A DNA stretch of 30,545 nucleotides from a virus: positions 1 to 30,545 of IMG/VR virus record IMGVR_UViG_3300028840_002061. The stretch is one strand, 5' to 3'. The notes beneath the pieces are model-generated. The model had not been told where the DNA came from. It made no database searches and saw nothing but the letters and a program-made list of their open reading frames with translations. The position numbers and the translations under genes are program-made. This document shows positions 24,247 to 30,438 of this stretch, in pieces (the stretch's first letter is position 1; every line of letters begins with the position of its first letter).

Positions 24247-24342
24247 TAGGCATTACTTACCCCCTCGGCGGATAATCTTTCCGTTCTTCTTTTCGTAGCT
24301 TTTGGTCTTTTTCTTGGGTATTAGCTTGGTTTTACGGTGCAT
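24247..24342 (-). CDS. possible Lys-rich leader microprotein
   Basis: 31 residues from ATG 24342 (33 from 24348), rich in Lys (MHRKTKLIPKKKTKSYEKKN, then GKIIRRGVSNA). It is the first open frame after a strong promoter whose start point falls about ten bases upstream, leaving no room for a normal ribosome site. Translation might therefore be leaderless or absent. Composition matches the three basic microproteins downstream. One base more in the C4 run (24261-24264) would change the end to -RRGGK with TAATG overlap, so the 3' end is uncertain. Confidence 0.35.
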
Positions 24343-24358
24343 TACCATAATCACTACC

Positions 24359-24387
24359 ATTTTACTCGTAATTAACTATTTTGTCAA
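24359..24387 (-). promoter_or_regulatory. sigma70-type promoter for microprotein/portal/head operon
   Basis: On the minus strand: TTGACA (24387-24382), 17 bases, TAAAAT (24364-24359). This is a perfect -35, ideal spacing and one mismatch in the -10. It lies in the only clear intergenic gap between the SDR gene and the head genes, and points into them. Two tandem palindromes lie just upstream of the -35, a usual place for activators. Confidence 0.75.
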
Positions 24388-24394
24388 GTCCTTT

Positions 24395-24423
24395 GTGAAA
24401 TTTTTCACTGTGAAATTTTTCAC
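24395..24423 (-). promoter_or_regulatory. two tandem 14-bp palindromes, probable operator/activator site
   Basis: GTGAAATTTTTCAC occurs at 24395-24408 and again at 24410-24423, a 15-bp period. Each is a dyad GTGAAA-TT-TTTCAC. The second overlaps the stop codon of the SDR gene. Together they could also fold into one long imperfect hairpin, but no U-run follows, so a terminator is unlikely. The pair ends about seven bases before the -35 of the head promoter. Confidence 0.7.
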
Positions 24424-25403
24424 AACCATCTCTTATTATTTATAAACCATTTCACGGTTTTTTCAAGTGATTTTTCAAAGTCAATAGGTATCTTCCAGCC
24501 AAGCTCTTTTAATAGAGAGCCGTCCAACGCGTAACGGAGGTCGTGGCCCGGCCTCTGAGAATGAAAATCTGTCATCTCGTACTTGAGCGGTTTCTCCAAT
24601 ATCTCTGCTATCGTGAGTGCCATATCAAGGTTTGAGACCTCTTTCTCGCCCACTATGTTGTATTTATGAGCCGTTGTAGCCCTTGGGAGTATGAAATCTA
24701 CGGCACTTGCCACGTTCCTACAATGGATGTAGAACCTTGACCCTGATACCGTCTTGGCCTTGTTAGCATGGATGGTTACACACTGGTTATCCCTTATCTT
24801 CTTAATGCACATGGGTATGAATTTCTCAGGATGCTGTCTCTCGCCAAACAGATTCATACAATGCGTGATAAATACGGGTAGCTTGTATGTATTGGCATAC
24901 GCCAGGCATAGCTCCTCGCCCCCTGCCTTGCTCGCTGCATAGGGATTCGTACTCCTGTATCTATCCCATTCCTTGTACTTCTTCTTCTGGGGAGCAGGCC
25001 CAAATACCTCATCTGTGCTGAAATAGAGCATATTCTTTAGATTATCGGCTTTTTTTCTTGCGAACTCAAGCATATGCGCCGTGCCAAGTACATTGGTCTT
25101 TACGAAGGATAAGGGGTCGATAATGGAGTTATCTACATGGGTCTCTGCCGCTGTGTGCAGTATATAGTCCAACTTACCCGTTTCCTTAATTATACCCTCG
25201 CTTATCGGCTCTCTGATGTTGTACGTTATTATCTTTATACGTTTGTCATCAAAACAGTTTATATCCCTTAGCCTGTCAAATCCGTTGGATGCGTATGTAA
25301 GCGCGTCCAATACTATAATCTCATAATCACTATTCCTCAGATAATGCTCCACCAAATGGTGCCCAAGGAATCCACAACCGCCTGTAATTAAAATCTTTTT
25401 CAT
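24420..25403 (-). CDS. extended SDR, dTDP-glucose 4,6-dehydratase-like
   Basis: 327 residues. The Rossmann NAD site TGGCGFLGHH is at residues 7-16. LDALTYAS, AAETHVDNS and STDEVFG (with the Asp-Glu pair used for dehydration) follow, then the catalytic NPYAASK (Tyr-x3-Lys). These are the marks of RmlB-like sugar-nucleotide 4,6-dehydratases, which turn an NDP-hexose into the 4-keto-6-deoxy sugar, a donor precursor. RmlB is the nearest type, but the exact nucleotide and sugar cannot be read from sequence. The gene starts right at the stop of the metallopeptidase gene. With the glycosyltransferases it suggests a phage glycan pathway. Confidence 0.88.
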   Translation of the reverse strand: MKKILITGGCGFLGHHLVEHYLRNSDYEIIVLDALTYASNGFDRLRDINCFDDKRIKIITYNIREPISEGIIKETGKLDYILHTAAETHVDNSIIDPLSFVKTNVLGTAHMLEFARKKADNLKNMLYFSTDEVFGPAPQKKKYKEWDRYRSTNPYAASKAGGEELCLAYANTYKLPVFITHCMNLFGERQHPEKFIPMCIKKIRDNQCVTIHANKAKTVSGSRFYIHCRNVASAVDFILPRATTAHKYNIVGEKEVSNLDMALTIAEILEKPLKYEMTDFHSQRPGHDLRYALDGSLLKELGWKIPIDFEKSLEKTVKWFINNKRWL

Positions 25404-25706
25404 TTATTTACCCTCTATTTGTGGAATTATTTGATATAACATTTCAGTTATACGACTAACAAGACCCTCATTGTTTCTTAAATCATCTTCATGTAATAAA
25501 AAAAATATCCAATGAATAATTTCATGTAAAAATGTTATATTAACCATTTCATCAGTTCTATTATTTGATTTATCTTTTGGTACTATTATTATTTTACCTT
25601 TTCTGTAAGCAGCAAATCCATAAGCATCATCATTATCAGATATTTTTAAATCATATTCAATTGGTATCCTGCGCCCCATTAATTTAATTTCTTTAGGTAT
25701 TTTCAT
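25404..25706 (-). CDS. mini zinc metallopeptidase-like phage protein
   Basis: 100 residues; ATG 25706 follows AAGGAGGTTTT. The zinc motif HEIIH sits at 61-65 in ITFLHEIIHWIFFLL, with a third ligand candidate E80 in NNEGLVSRITEMLYQ. N-terminal strands (IKLMGRRIPIEYDL; GKIIIVPKDKS) match the small 'minizincin'-type or SprT/ImmA-related phage proteins. Possible roles are cleavage of a host regulator or a structural zinc fold without activity. It is inserted between a truncated SDR copy and the full SDR gene, an unusual neighbourhood. Confidence 0.75.
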   Translation of the reverse strand: MKIPKEIKLMGRRIPIEYDLKISDNDDAYGFAAYRKGKIIIVPKDKSNNRTDEMVNITFLHEIIHWIFFLLHEDDLRNNEGLVSRITEMLYQIIPQIEGK

Positions 25707-25792
25707 AAAACCTCCTTATCGCTATTCTTGATATAATGCTCCACCAAGTGATGTCCAAGAAATCCGCAACCACCTGTAATTAGAATTTTCAT
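25703..25792 (-). pseudogene. 5' fragment of a second SDR gene
   Basis: 29 codons: MKILITGGCGFLGHHLVEHY then IKNSDKEVL and stop. The first 25 align with residues 1-26 of the intact SDR downstream (24420-25403), but the DNA differs at many third positions, so it is a diverged allele and not a fresh copy. Homology ends exactly where the AAGGAGGTTTT ribosome site of the metallopeptidase begins. It still sits in a chain of ATGA overlaps, so a short peptide may be made and may couple translation. Confidence 0.8.
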
Positions 25793-26031
25793 TGTCTATC
25801 CTTTCTTATTTTTAATCCAAATGGAACTATACCATTAATTATAGATTTCCAATGTTCTCTTACTTCGTCAACTCCATGTTCTTCAGAAAGTAAAAAAGCT
25901 GCTCTTTTTTGTATATATTTCCAAACACTTTCTTTTATACTTTTAAAATTTTTTTCATATTGGGGATATAATAATTCTGTTATTATTGTTATTGGTTTAT
26001 GTTCATATTTCCATGCTTCCTTCTCGTCCAT
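25789..26031 (-). CDS. hypothetical protein between TerL and SDR genes
   Basis: 80 residues from ATG 26031 behind AAGGAGGTTAAA. It is charged and helical: MDEKEAWKYEHKPITIITELLYPQYEKNF, then SVWKYIQKRAAFLLSEEHGVDEVREHW. No zinc site or membrane helix is seen. Its TGA overlaps the ATG of the SDR fragment. I do not recognise the family. The AT-rich, different codon use relative to TerL suggests that this gene and the metallopeptidase came as one accessory insert. Confidence 0.65.
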   Translation of the reverse strand: MDEKEAWKYEHKPITIITELLYPQYEKNFKSIKESVWKYIQKRAAFLLSEEHGVDEVREHWKSIINGIVPFGLKIRKDRQ

Positions 26032-26066
26032 TTTAACCTCCTTATTAAACTTTAAGCCATGAACCT

Positions 26067-27521
26067 TTAATAACCAGTATCCGGGTCTCGCCAGTAATGC
26101 TCCGCTACATCGTCCTGATATTCCTTTGTAGGGTCATAGAATGTAGGGTCGCTCATTACCAAGTACCTGAGCGCGTCTACGGAGTCATCTTTATCCTTCT
26201 TGGGCTTTTCCTTGCCCTGTGTTCCCTTAGTCATTATCCACTTATAGTTCATTATCTCGTCTATCAAGTCCACGCAATTACGACATATCTTTATCTTGCG
26301 GCCTTCGCCCCTGAATAACTGAGCCAGCTTCGCTATCCCGGCAGGTACGTCATTATTAGCGTCCACAGTAGGCACACCTGCCATATCGAACATCTCCTTG
26401 ATGGTCTCCCCTGTATTGGGGTCTCGCTTATTCGTAGCAGGGTCTATGGTAGTCCATACAAAGTTATACGGCTCTATCTGGTCGCTATCCTCATTCCTGT
26501 GGATACTGAACTTACTGCTCCGTATCATCGCCGCCTGCGCCTGTGGAGACAGTTCGCTCTGTGATGTACCCCCGTATATATAAATATCATTCTCGGGGCT
26601 TATAGCGGCCCACAGGCAGGCAGTAGGGTGTCGGTAGCCCCAATCTATAGACCTGTATCTTGTCCAGTTGGCCGGGGGTTCAAACTCGTCTATCACATGG
26701 GTATCCATATCAAAGTCCTTGAATATCTTGCCCTTGAACACGTCAAACGACCCCATGACGTACCGCATCGTCCATTCCTCGGGGTTGTTCACTATTAAGT
26801 CCCACAGGTAATCCTCGGGCAGATACGGGTTCTCAAACGAATGGGCCATGAACAACCTGTATTCCTTCTTCGGATATTTGACCCATTTCTCCCATATCCA
26901 GTTATGACCTTCACTGTTGAACGCTATGAACGCCCTTCTCGGACCCTCCTTCTGCCTGAGCCGACCCCTGAGCAAATCAAATATTTCCTCCTCTATCTCC
27001 TCCGCCTGGTCAACAGCAAACCACCCGAGATTGATATTCTTGAACTTGCTCTTATCTTCCTCGCTTATAGCTGTCAGCGCACGGAATATTATCTCGCTCC
27101 CGTTCCTCAGCCATAGATGGTTCTCTGTCTTATTGAAATTCTCGATTAACGGCTTGGGACAGACATCAAGAAACATCTTCCTCGTGGTATCCCTCAACTC
27201 TGGATAAGTGGCTCGTCCTATCAATCCAAGGGAATTAGGGTACTCCATAGCAAGCAGTATCGCTTCCTGACATAGGGCGAGCGTCTTTCCGTCCCCGAAC
27301 CCACCGCCCATAGCACGGAATTTGGTATCCGCAAAATGAAACTTCTTCAGCGTAGCTATCGGCTTGTAATTAAGTATTATCGCATTATTAGGTTTATCAA
27401 GATGATACCATTTACCGTCATGCTCAGGACAGGCACGTTTCCTTCTGAGAAACTTAAGATATTCCCGCCTCAGCCCGGTATTCTTAATTAATCCGGCATC
27501 ATGCTCCGTATCAATCCTCAT
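26067..27521 (-). CDS. terL: terminase large subunit (TerL)
   Basis: 484 residues. The ATPase has Walker A GGGFGDGKT (72-80) and Walker B WFAVDQAEE (167-175, with D171/E174). The RNase H-like nuclease has D293 in SIDWGYRHPTA, D361 in TTIDPATN and D446/D449 in KDDSVDALRYL. It pumps DNA through the portal ring and cuts the concatemer. It is full length for the family. ATG 27521 overlaps the stop of the zinc-ribbon gene (ATGA). From TerL alone I cannot decide the packaging type (cos, pac or direct terminal repeats). Confidence 0.95.
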   Translation of the reverse strand: MRIDTEHDAGLIKNTGLRREYLKFLRRKRACPEHDGKWYHLDKPNNAIILNYKPIATLKKFHFADTKFRAMGGGFGDGKTLALCQEAILLAMEYPNSLGLIGRATYPELRDTTRKMFLDVCPKPLIENFNKTENHLWLRNGSEIIFRALTAISEEDKSKFKNINLGWFAVDQAEEIEEEIFDLLRGRLRQKEGPRRAFIAFNSEGHNWIWEKWVKYPKKEYRLFMAHSFENPYLPEDYLWDLIVNNPEEWTMRYVMGSFDVFKGKIFKDFDMDTHVIDEFEPPANWTRYRSIDWGYRHPTACLWAAISPENDIYIYGGTSQSELSPQAQAAMIRSSKFSIHRNEDSDQIEPYNFVWTTIDPATNKRDPNTGETIKEMFDMAGVPTVDANNDVPAGIAKLAQLFRGEGRKIKICRNCVDLIDEIMNYKWIMTKGTQGKEKPKKDKDDSVDALRYLVMSDPTFYDPTKEYQDDVAEHYWRDPDTGY

Positions 27522-27682
27522 TTACACGCTTCGCAGTATTTCTCAACACCATCAGGTGTCTTGTCTATATGCAAACACCCGTCCTTCAGATGGACTGTAG
27601 CACCACACCGCTCGCATACGAACTTACCCGCCTTGTCAATATCATCAATGACCTTCTGAATCTCATCGCCCGGCTTGCTCAT
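27518..27682 (-). CDS. four-Cys zinc-ribbon microprotein before TerL
   Basis: 54 residues from ATG 27682 behind GGAGGCTTAAC. Cysteines at 23 and 26 (CERC) and at 50 and 53 (CEAC) form a clear zinc ribbon; the N-terminus is an acidic helix (DEIQKVIDDIDKAG). It is linked by ATGA overlaps to the basic gene upstream and TerL downstream. It is probably a nucleic-acid- or TerL-interacting accessory of packaging; inferred from context. Confidence 0.75.
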   Translation of the reverse strand: MSKPGDEIQKVIDDIDKAGKFVCERCGATVHLKDGCLHIDKTPDGVEKYCEACK

Positions 27683-27933
27683 GTTAAGCCTCCTTTCATA
27701 GCATTATATACAATATCATTAGCTAAGTTGAATTTAAACCTTTTAGCCGTATCCAACACATTCTTAAGATTAACTTCCATCTTATGTCGCTTTAACCACC
27801 ACCTGCAATACCGCGCCATCCTGCGGGCACGACTTTTCATACGCCGGTTCTCATCCCTATACTTCTTACACCACACCTTCATTCTCATGTGCTTTCTGTT
27901 CTTTTTACCGCCCTTAGCTTTAATACCGCCCAT
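27679..27933 (-). CDS. highly basic helical protein in packaging operon
   Basis: 84 residues from ATG 27933, after AGAGGTATAAAA; longer starts have no ribosome site. It is packed with Lys/Arg (GGKKNRKHMRMKVWCKKYRDE, RRMKSRARRMARYCRWWLKRHK) and two Cys. The C-terminal part is a more normal helix (NVLDTAKRFKFNLANDIVYNAM). Charge suggests DNA or RNA binding, and the place between TerS-like and TerL genes suggests a role in packaging. I do not recognise a family. The stop overlaps the next ATG. Confidence 0.65.
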   Translation of the reverse strand: MGGIKAKGGKKNRKHMRMKVWCKKYRDENRRMKSRARRMARYCRWWLKRHKMEVNLKNVLDTAKRFKFNLANDIVYNAMKGGLT

Positions 27934-28084
27934 TTTTATACCTCTTATTTCCGAGTTTTTAGAAAAATTTTTATGCCCACATATAATATATATAGGGACG
28001 GGGGCGGACATCTCAGCACAACCCGTTCCATTAATTAATCATTATAGTGTATATATCCAAGCATTTATTATTATCTGTGTATAA

Positions 28085-28522
28085 TTATACATCAGCTTTA
28101 ACCCTTACTGACAAATTCCTCGATGCTGTTATTATATATATAGGTCTATTACTATCTAAACTATAATCTCCACTATCTAATATCTTATTTTGTAATGAAA
28201 GGGCATTTACCTTGACATTATCAGAGCTTTTATCATCACTAATTATATCAGCGCATAGCTGTAATATAGTGTCTTTACTGATTTTATCTTTATTCACTAC
28301 TGTTTTAGTAGGGTTTAATATCAACTCTTCACAAAAAATACTTATGTCTTTATCATTAATAATTGAATTAATTTGGTATTTAGTGTTATAAGCCCTAATT
28401 CCTGCGCTTTTTAGTGCTTGATGTCCCTTGAACCCTTTGTGTTTATAGTATAGATATGCCTTTATTTTCTTAGCTTTCTTTTTAAAATGGTCTGGAATTG
28501 AAATTGATTCTATATCAAGCAT
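28085..28522 (-). CDS. putative terminase small subunit
   Basis: 145 residues. The N-terminal helices with AYLYYKHKGFKGHQALKSAGI look like the DNA-binding helix-turn-helix of TerS. The later KISKDTILQLCADIISDD ... NVKVNALSLQNKIL matches the usual oligomerisation region ('...D..ARL.ALELLGK.L'). It is the first gene of the minus-strand operon that continues to TerL. ATG 28522 has no Shine-Dalgarno sequence and lies about ten bases after a -10 box, so the message may be leaderless. A general HTH regulator is the main alternative. Confidence 0.55.
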   Translation of the reverse strand: MLDIESISIPDHFKKKAKKIKAYLYYKHKGFKGHQALKSAGIRAYNTKYQINSIINDKDISIFCEELILNPTKTVVNKDKISKDTILQLCADIISDDKSSDNVKVNALSLQNKILDSGDYSLDSNRPIYIITASRNLSVRVKADV

Positions 28523-28531
28523 TTATTTAAT

Positions 28532-28560
28532 CTAATATCAATTATAAGACATTGTGTCAA
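28532..28560 (-). promoter_or_regulatory. sigma70-type promoter for the packaging operon
   Basis: Minus strand TTGACA (28560-28555), 17 bases, TATTAG (28537-28532). The -35 is perfect, the -10 has two mismatches. The expected start point is within one or two bases of the ATG at 28522, with no ribosome site between, pointing to a leaderless transcript. Confidence 0.6.
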
Positions 28561-28805
28561 GTTTTATTTAATTTTTATTGATTAATCATTCCGGGCGGGC
28601 GTTCCCTTGGCTTTTAGGTGTAAGTTTTTAAGTCCGAGTCAAAAGTTGAAGGTTAAATGATTGCTGTATATAGCGTTATAAATTGCGTGGACATTATTTA
28701 ACTTACACTCTTGACAAGCGTTATTTTTTTTACGTTTTTTTCTTTTTTTATTCCCTTGCCGTATAACGATTTACACGCTGCCTGAATAAATCGCTAAAAA
28801 ATCAC
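28561..28805. other. divergent intergenic control region
   Basis: No coding frame seen. It holds a short G+C-rich block (CCGGGCGGGCG, 28591-28601) and a 9-bp inverted repeat GTGTAAGTT / AACTTACAC (28618-28626 and 28700-28708). Three T-tracts follow (28724-28731, 28735-28741, 28743-28749) that should bend the DNA. A 7-bp dyad CGATTTA / TAAATCG (28767-28773 and 28787-28793) lies just before the plus-strand promoter. It could be a regulatory switch, an origin or a packaging start; the sequence does not decide. Confidence 0.5.
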
Positions 28806-28833
28806 TTGACTATTGCCGATTATATGCTATAAC
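28806..28833 (+). promoter_or_regulatory. extended -10 promoter for right-hand plus-strand genes
   Basis: TTGACT (28806-28811), 16 bases, TGC-TATAAC (-10 at 28828-28833 with the TGn extension at 28825-28827). It is preceded by T-tracts that may act as an UP-like element. It drives the 28884 gene and those after it, probably early. Confidence 0.75.
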
Positions 28834-28883
28834 ATAAGCGTACCGTTAAGGGGCGGTGCAAATAAATAAAAAGGGGGCTTAAA

Positions 28884-29447
28884 ATGAGTTATCATATTGT
28901 AAAAGGAATTAAAATTAACGAGAAAGAAAAGAAGGTGTCTATAAAAGGGGCGGATAATAATGTATATCCGCGAGATTATGAATGGCACGAAAGTAATTAT
29001 TTTGGGAAAATGTTACAGGAAAAAGGGAAAAATGCAGTTGAATTGGAAATATTCAGGATGTATGAAAGCGGAAATTTTCAGGCAGGAACAGAGAATAAAT
29101 ACACGAGAGCGTTAAAAATATTAAGGTATGATCCTGAATATAAAAGATTTAATTGGCAATGCGGAGGTATAGGAAAAGAATATGATGAAATAAATGAACG
29201 CAGAAAAACGGATGAGTTTACAAGGTTATTAAAAAAGGCATTAAAAACAAAATTACCTAAAACAAAGTACATCATTGAAAAATCTTATTATGATAATGCT
29301 GTTTATTTAAGGAAAATAACAAAAAAATCCGCCAGATGGACGAGGGAAAAAATAGAAGCAAAAGTTTTCAGGTTTAAGGAAGAATGTGAATTGTTAAAAG
29401 GGTGTTTTTATGGTGGGGATGAATGGTTGATACAACAAATAATATAA
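28884..29447 (+). CDS. hypothetical early protein
   Basis: 187 residues, unrecognised. ATG 28884 follows AAAAAGGGGGCTTAAA, the same kind of A5-G4/5 ribosome site as the following genes. It is basic overall, with KRFNWQCGGIGKEYDEINERRK, LLKKALKTKLPKTKYI and a Lys-rich, mostly helical C-terminus. It has two Cys in the last 25 residues. First gene behind a strong promoter on the strand opposite the late genes, so a host-takeover role is plausible, by context only. Confidence 0.65.
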   Translation: MSYHIVKGIKINEKEKKVSIKGADNNVYPRDYEWHESNYFGKMLQEKGKNAVELEIFRMYESGNFQAGTENKYTRALKILRYDPEYKRFNWQCGGIGKEYDEINERRKTDEFTRLLKKALKTKLPKTKYIIEKSYYDNAVYLRKITKKSARWTREKIEAKVFRFKEECELLKGCFYGGDEWLIQQII

Positions 29448-29464
29448 AAAGGGGGTAAAAGGGT

Positions 29465-29602
29465 ATGAAAAGAAGGGTTTTAAAATGGTACTTATGCAGG
29501 GACGGTAAATCAATAATGATTTACTTATCTGGTGTAGGTCCGAAGGTGTACGGTTTAGAAATTGCCCGCCTTATTTTAAAGACGGGTTATGTAATTTATT
29601 AA
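29465..29602 (+). CDS. hypothetical microprotein
   Basis: 45 residues from ATG 29465, behind AAAAAGGGGGTAAAAGGGT. Composition is basic with a hydrophobic middle (KWYLCRDGKSIMIYLSGVG, then YGLEIARLILKTGYVIY). Spacing and ribosome-site style match its neighbours. Function unknown. Confidence 0.55.
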   Translation: MKRRVLKWYLCRDGKSIMIYLSGVGPKVYGLEIARLILKTGYVIY

Positions 29603-29617
29603 AAAGGGGATTTTAAA

Positions 29618-30052
29618 ATGAGTGCTTATGTAGTATCAGATAAAACAATTAATACAATTATTGCAGGGTTAATTACAGCTAATGAAAACGGCTATTTCGG
29701 ACCGCTTGACCTGTTTTATAGGAACTATAACGAAAACTTGAAATTTAAAAAGGAAAATGCGGAGCAAATAGGAAATATGTTACTTGACCTTAATATATTT
29801 AGTGTTGAACAAAGGTATAAACGGGGCGATAGTATGACCAAAAACCGTGATTTATTTGTATATGATGAAAAAACACCGACACCGGACATGTATCATTTCA
29901 TTAAAGCTCTTTCGTGTTATTTATATCAATCATGCGAAGGACTTGCGAGGGATACAAAACTCTTTAATGATTTATATGATATGAGAAATAGAATAGCGTA
30001 TGTCATATTAAATAAATCTGAAAGATATATGGACGCTCCGGGCTGGGAATAG
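29618..30052 (+). CDS. conserved hypothetical protein
   Basis: 144 residues; ATG 29618 follows AAAAAGGGGATTTTAAA. It is mixed helical with YVVSDKTINTIIAGL, GDSMTKNRDLFVYDEKTPT and FIKALSCYLYQSCEGLARD. From memory 'VVSDxTIN...' and 'KALSCYxYQSCEG' are marks of a small family found in phage and in bacterial genomes with no known role. The stop codon TAG lies at the first base of the tRNA-like minihelix. Confidence 0.7.
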   Translation: MSAYVVSDKTINTIIAGLITANENGYFGPLDLFYRNYNENLKFKKENAEQIGNMLLDLNIFSVEQRYKRGDSMTKNRDLFVYDEKTPTPDMYHFIKALSCYLYQSCEGLARDTKLFNDLYDMRNRIAYVILNKSERYMDAPGWE

Positions 30053-30094
30053 CCTTATATGGTACTTGCCCCGGTTCGATTCCGGGGTAAGGCA
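30052..30094 (+). other. tRNA-like minihelix (acceptor plus T-arm) over a translation start
   Basis: 43 bases. 30052-30058 (GCCTTAT) pairs with 30087-30093 (GTAAGGC) as a 7-bp acceptor stem with one G-T pair, and 30094 (A) is the discriminator. 30070-30074 (CCCGG) and 30082-30086 (CCGGG) enclose TTCGATT, an exact T-loop consensus. The D and anticodon arms are absent; only 11 bases lie between 30058 and the T-stem. No CCA is encoded. The 3' strand GGGGTAAGGC also carries the likely ribosome site of the gene at 30096. It is either a tRNA relic or a folded translation control element. Confidence 0.6.
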
Positions 30095-30095
30095 A

Positions 30096-30263
30096 ATGGT
30101 ATTTAAATTACAAATAGCAAGTGAGTATAAACCCCCACAAAAGGAAATTAATATAAACAATTTAACGGATTTACAAAATTTATATTATCGGTTTAATGAA
30201 ACTGATTTAATTATAAATTTTAAAGATAAATTAATTATTATTTATGATGGATATTTAGAATGA
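30096..30263 (+). CDS. hypothetical small protein behind the tRNA-like element
   Basis: 55 residues from ATG 30096 (MVFKLQIASEYKPPQKEINI). A longer TTG start at 30066 would translate through the T-arm and is rejected. The protein is strand-rich, with LYYRFNETDLIINFKDKLII. The ribosome site (GGGGTAAGG) lies inside the 3' strand of the minihelix, so access may depend on that fold. The stop overlaps the next ATG. Confidence 0.6.
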   Translation: MVFKLQIASEYKPPQKEININNLTDLQNLYYRFNETDLIINFKDKLIIIYDGYLE

Positions 30264-30430
30264 ATGATGTTGAAACAGCAAAAGCAATAACTAAAGTAAT
30301 AATGTTGGCCCAACAACAAGCATTTGAAGGTTTTCCACAAGCTTTTAAATATAATAATAAAAAATGGCGTAAAATGAAAAAGAGACATAAAAAAGAATGG
30401 GAACTGTTAAAAAAAGAACTTAATATATAG
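30260..30430 (+). CDS. hypothetical Lys-rich small protein
   Basis: 56 residues; ATG 30260 overlaps the previous stop (ATGA). An amphipathic N-terminal helix (ETAKAITKVIMLAQQQAF) is followed by a very basic helix (KKWRKMKKRHKKEWELLKKEL). No family recognised. Probably nucleic-acid or protein binding; function unknown. Confidence 0.55.
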   Translation: MNDVETAKAITKVIMLAQQQAFEGFPQAFKYNNKKWRKMKKRHKKEWELLKKELNI

Positions 30431-30438
30431 GGGGTATT

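Noticed and set aside
24395-24423. The two GTGAAATTTTTCAC dyads as an intrinsic terminator of the SDR operon
   Set aside because: The possible long hairpin is AT-rich and is followed by AAGGAC and not by a U-run; position before a -35 fits operators better.
28041-28069. TATAAT on the minus strand before the 27679-27933 gene as promoter
   Set aside because: A good -10 but no -35 at 16-18 bases (AATAAA at best), and the region is AT-rich; left as unproven.
30010-30094. Complete tRNA gene ending at 30094
   Set aside because: No D-arm or anticodon arm and no acceptor strand at the right distance upstream; the upstream bases encode the end of the 29618 protein.
30070-30094. attP site in a tRNA 3' end for a temperate phage
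   Set aside because: No integrase or repressor in the window; possible only if one lies outside it, so kept only as an alternative within the minihelix finding.
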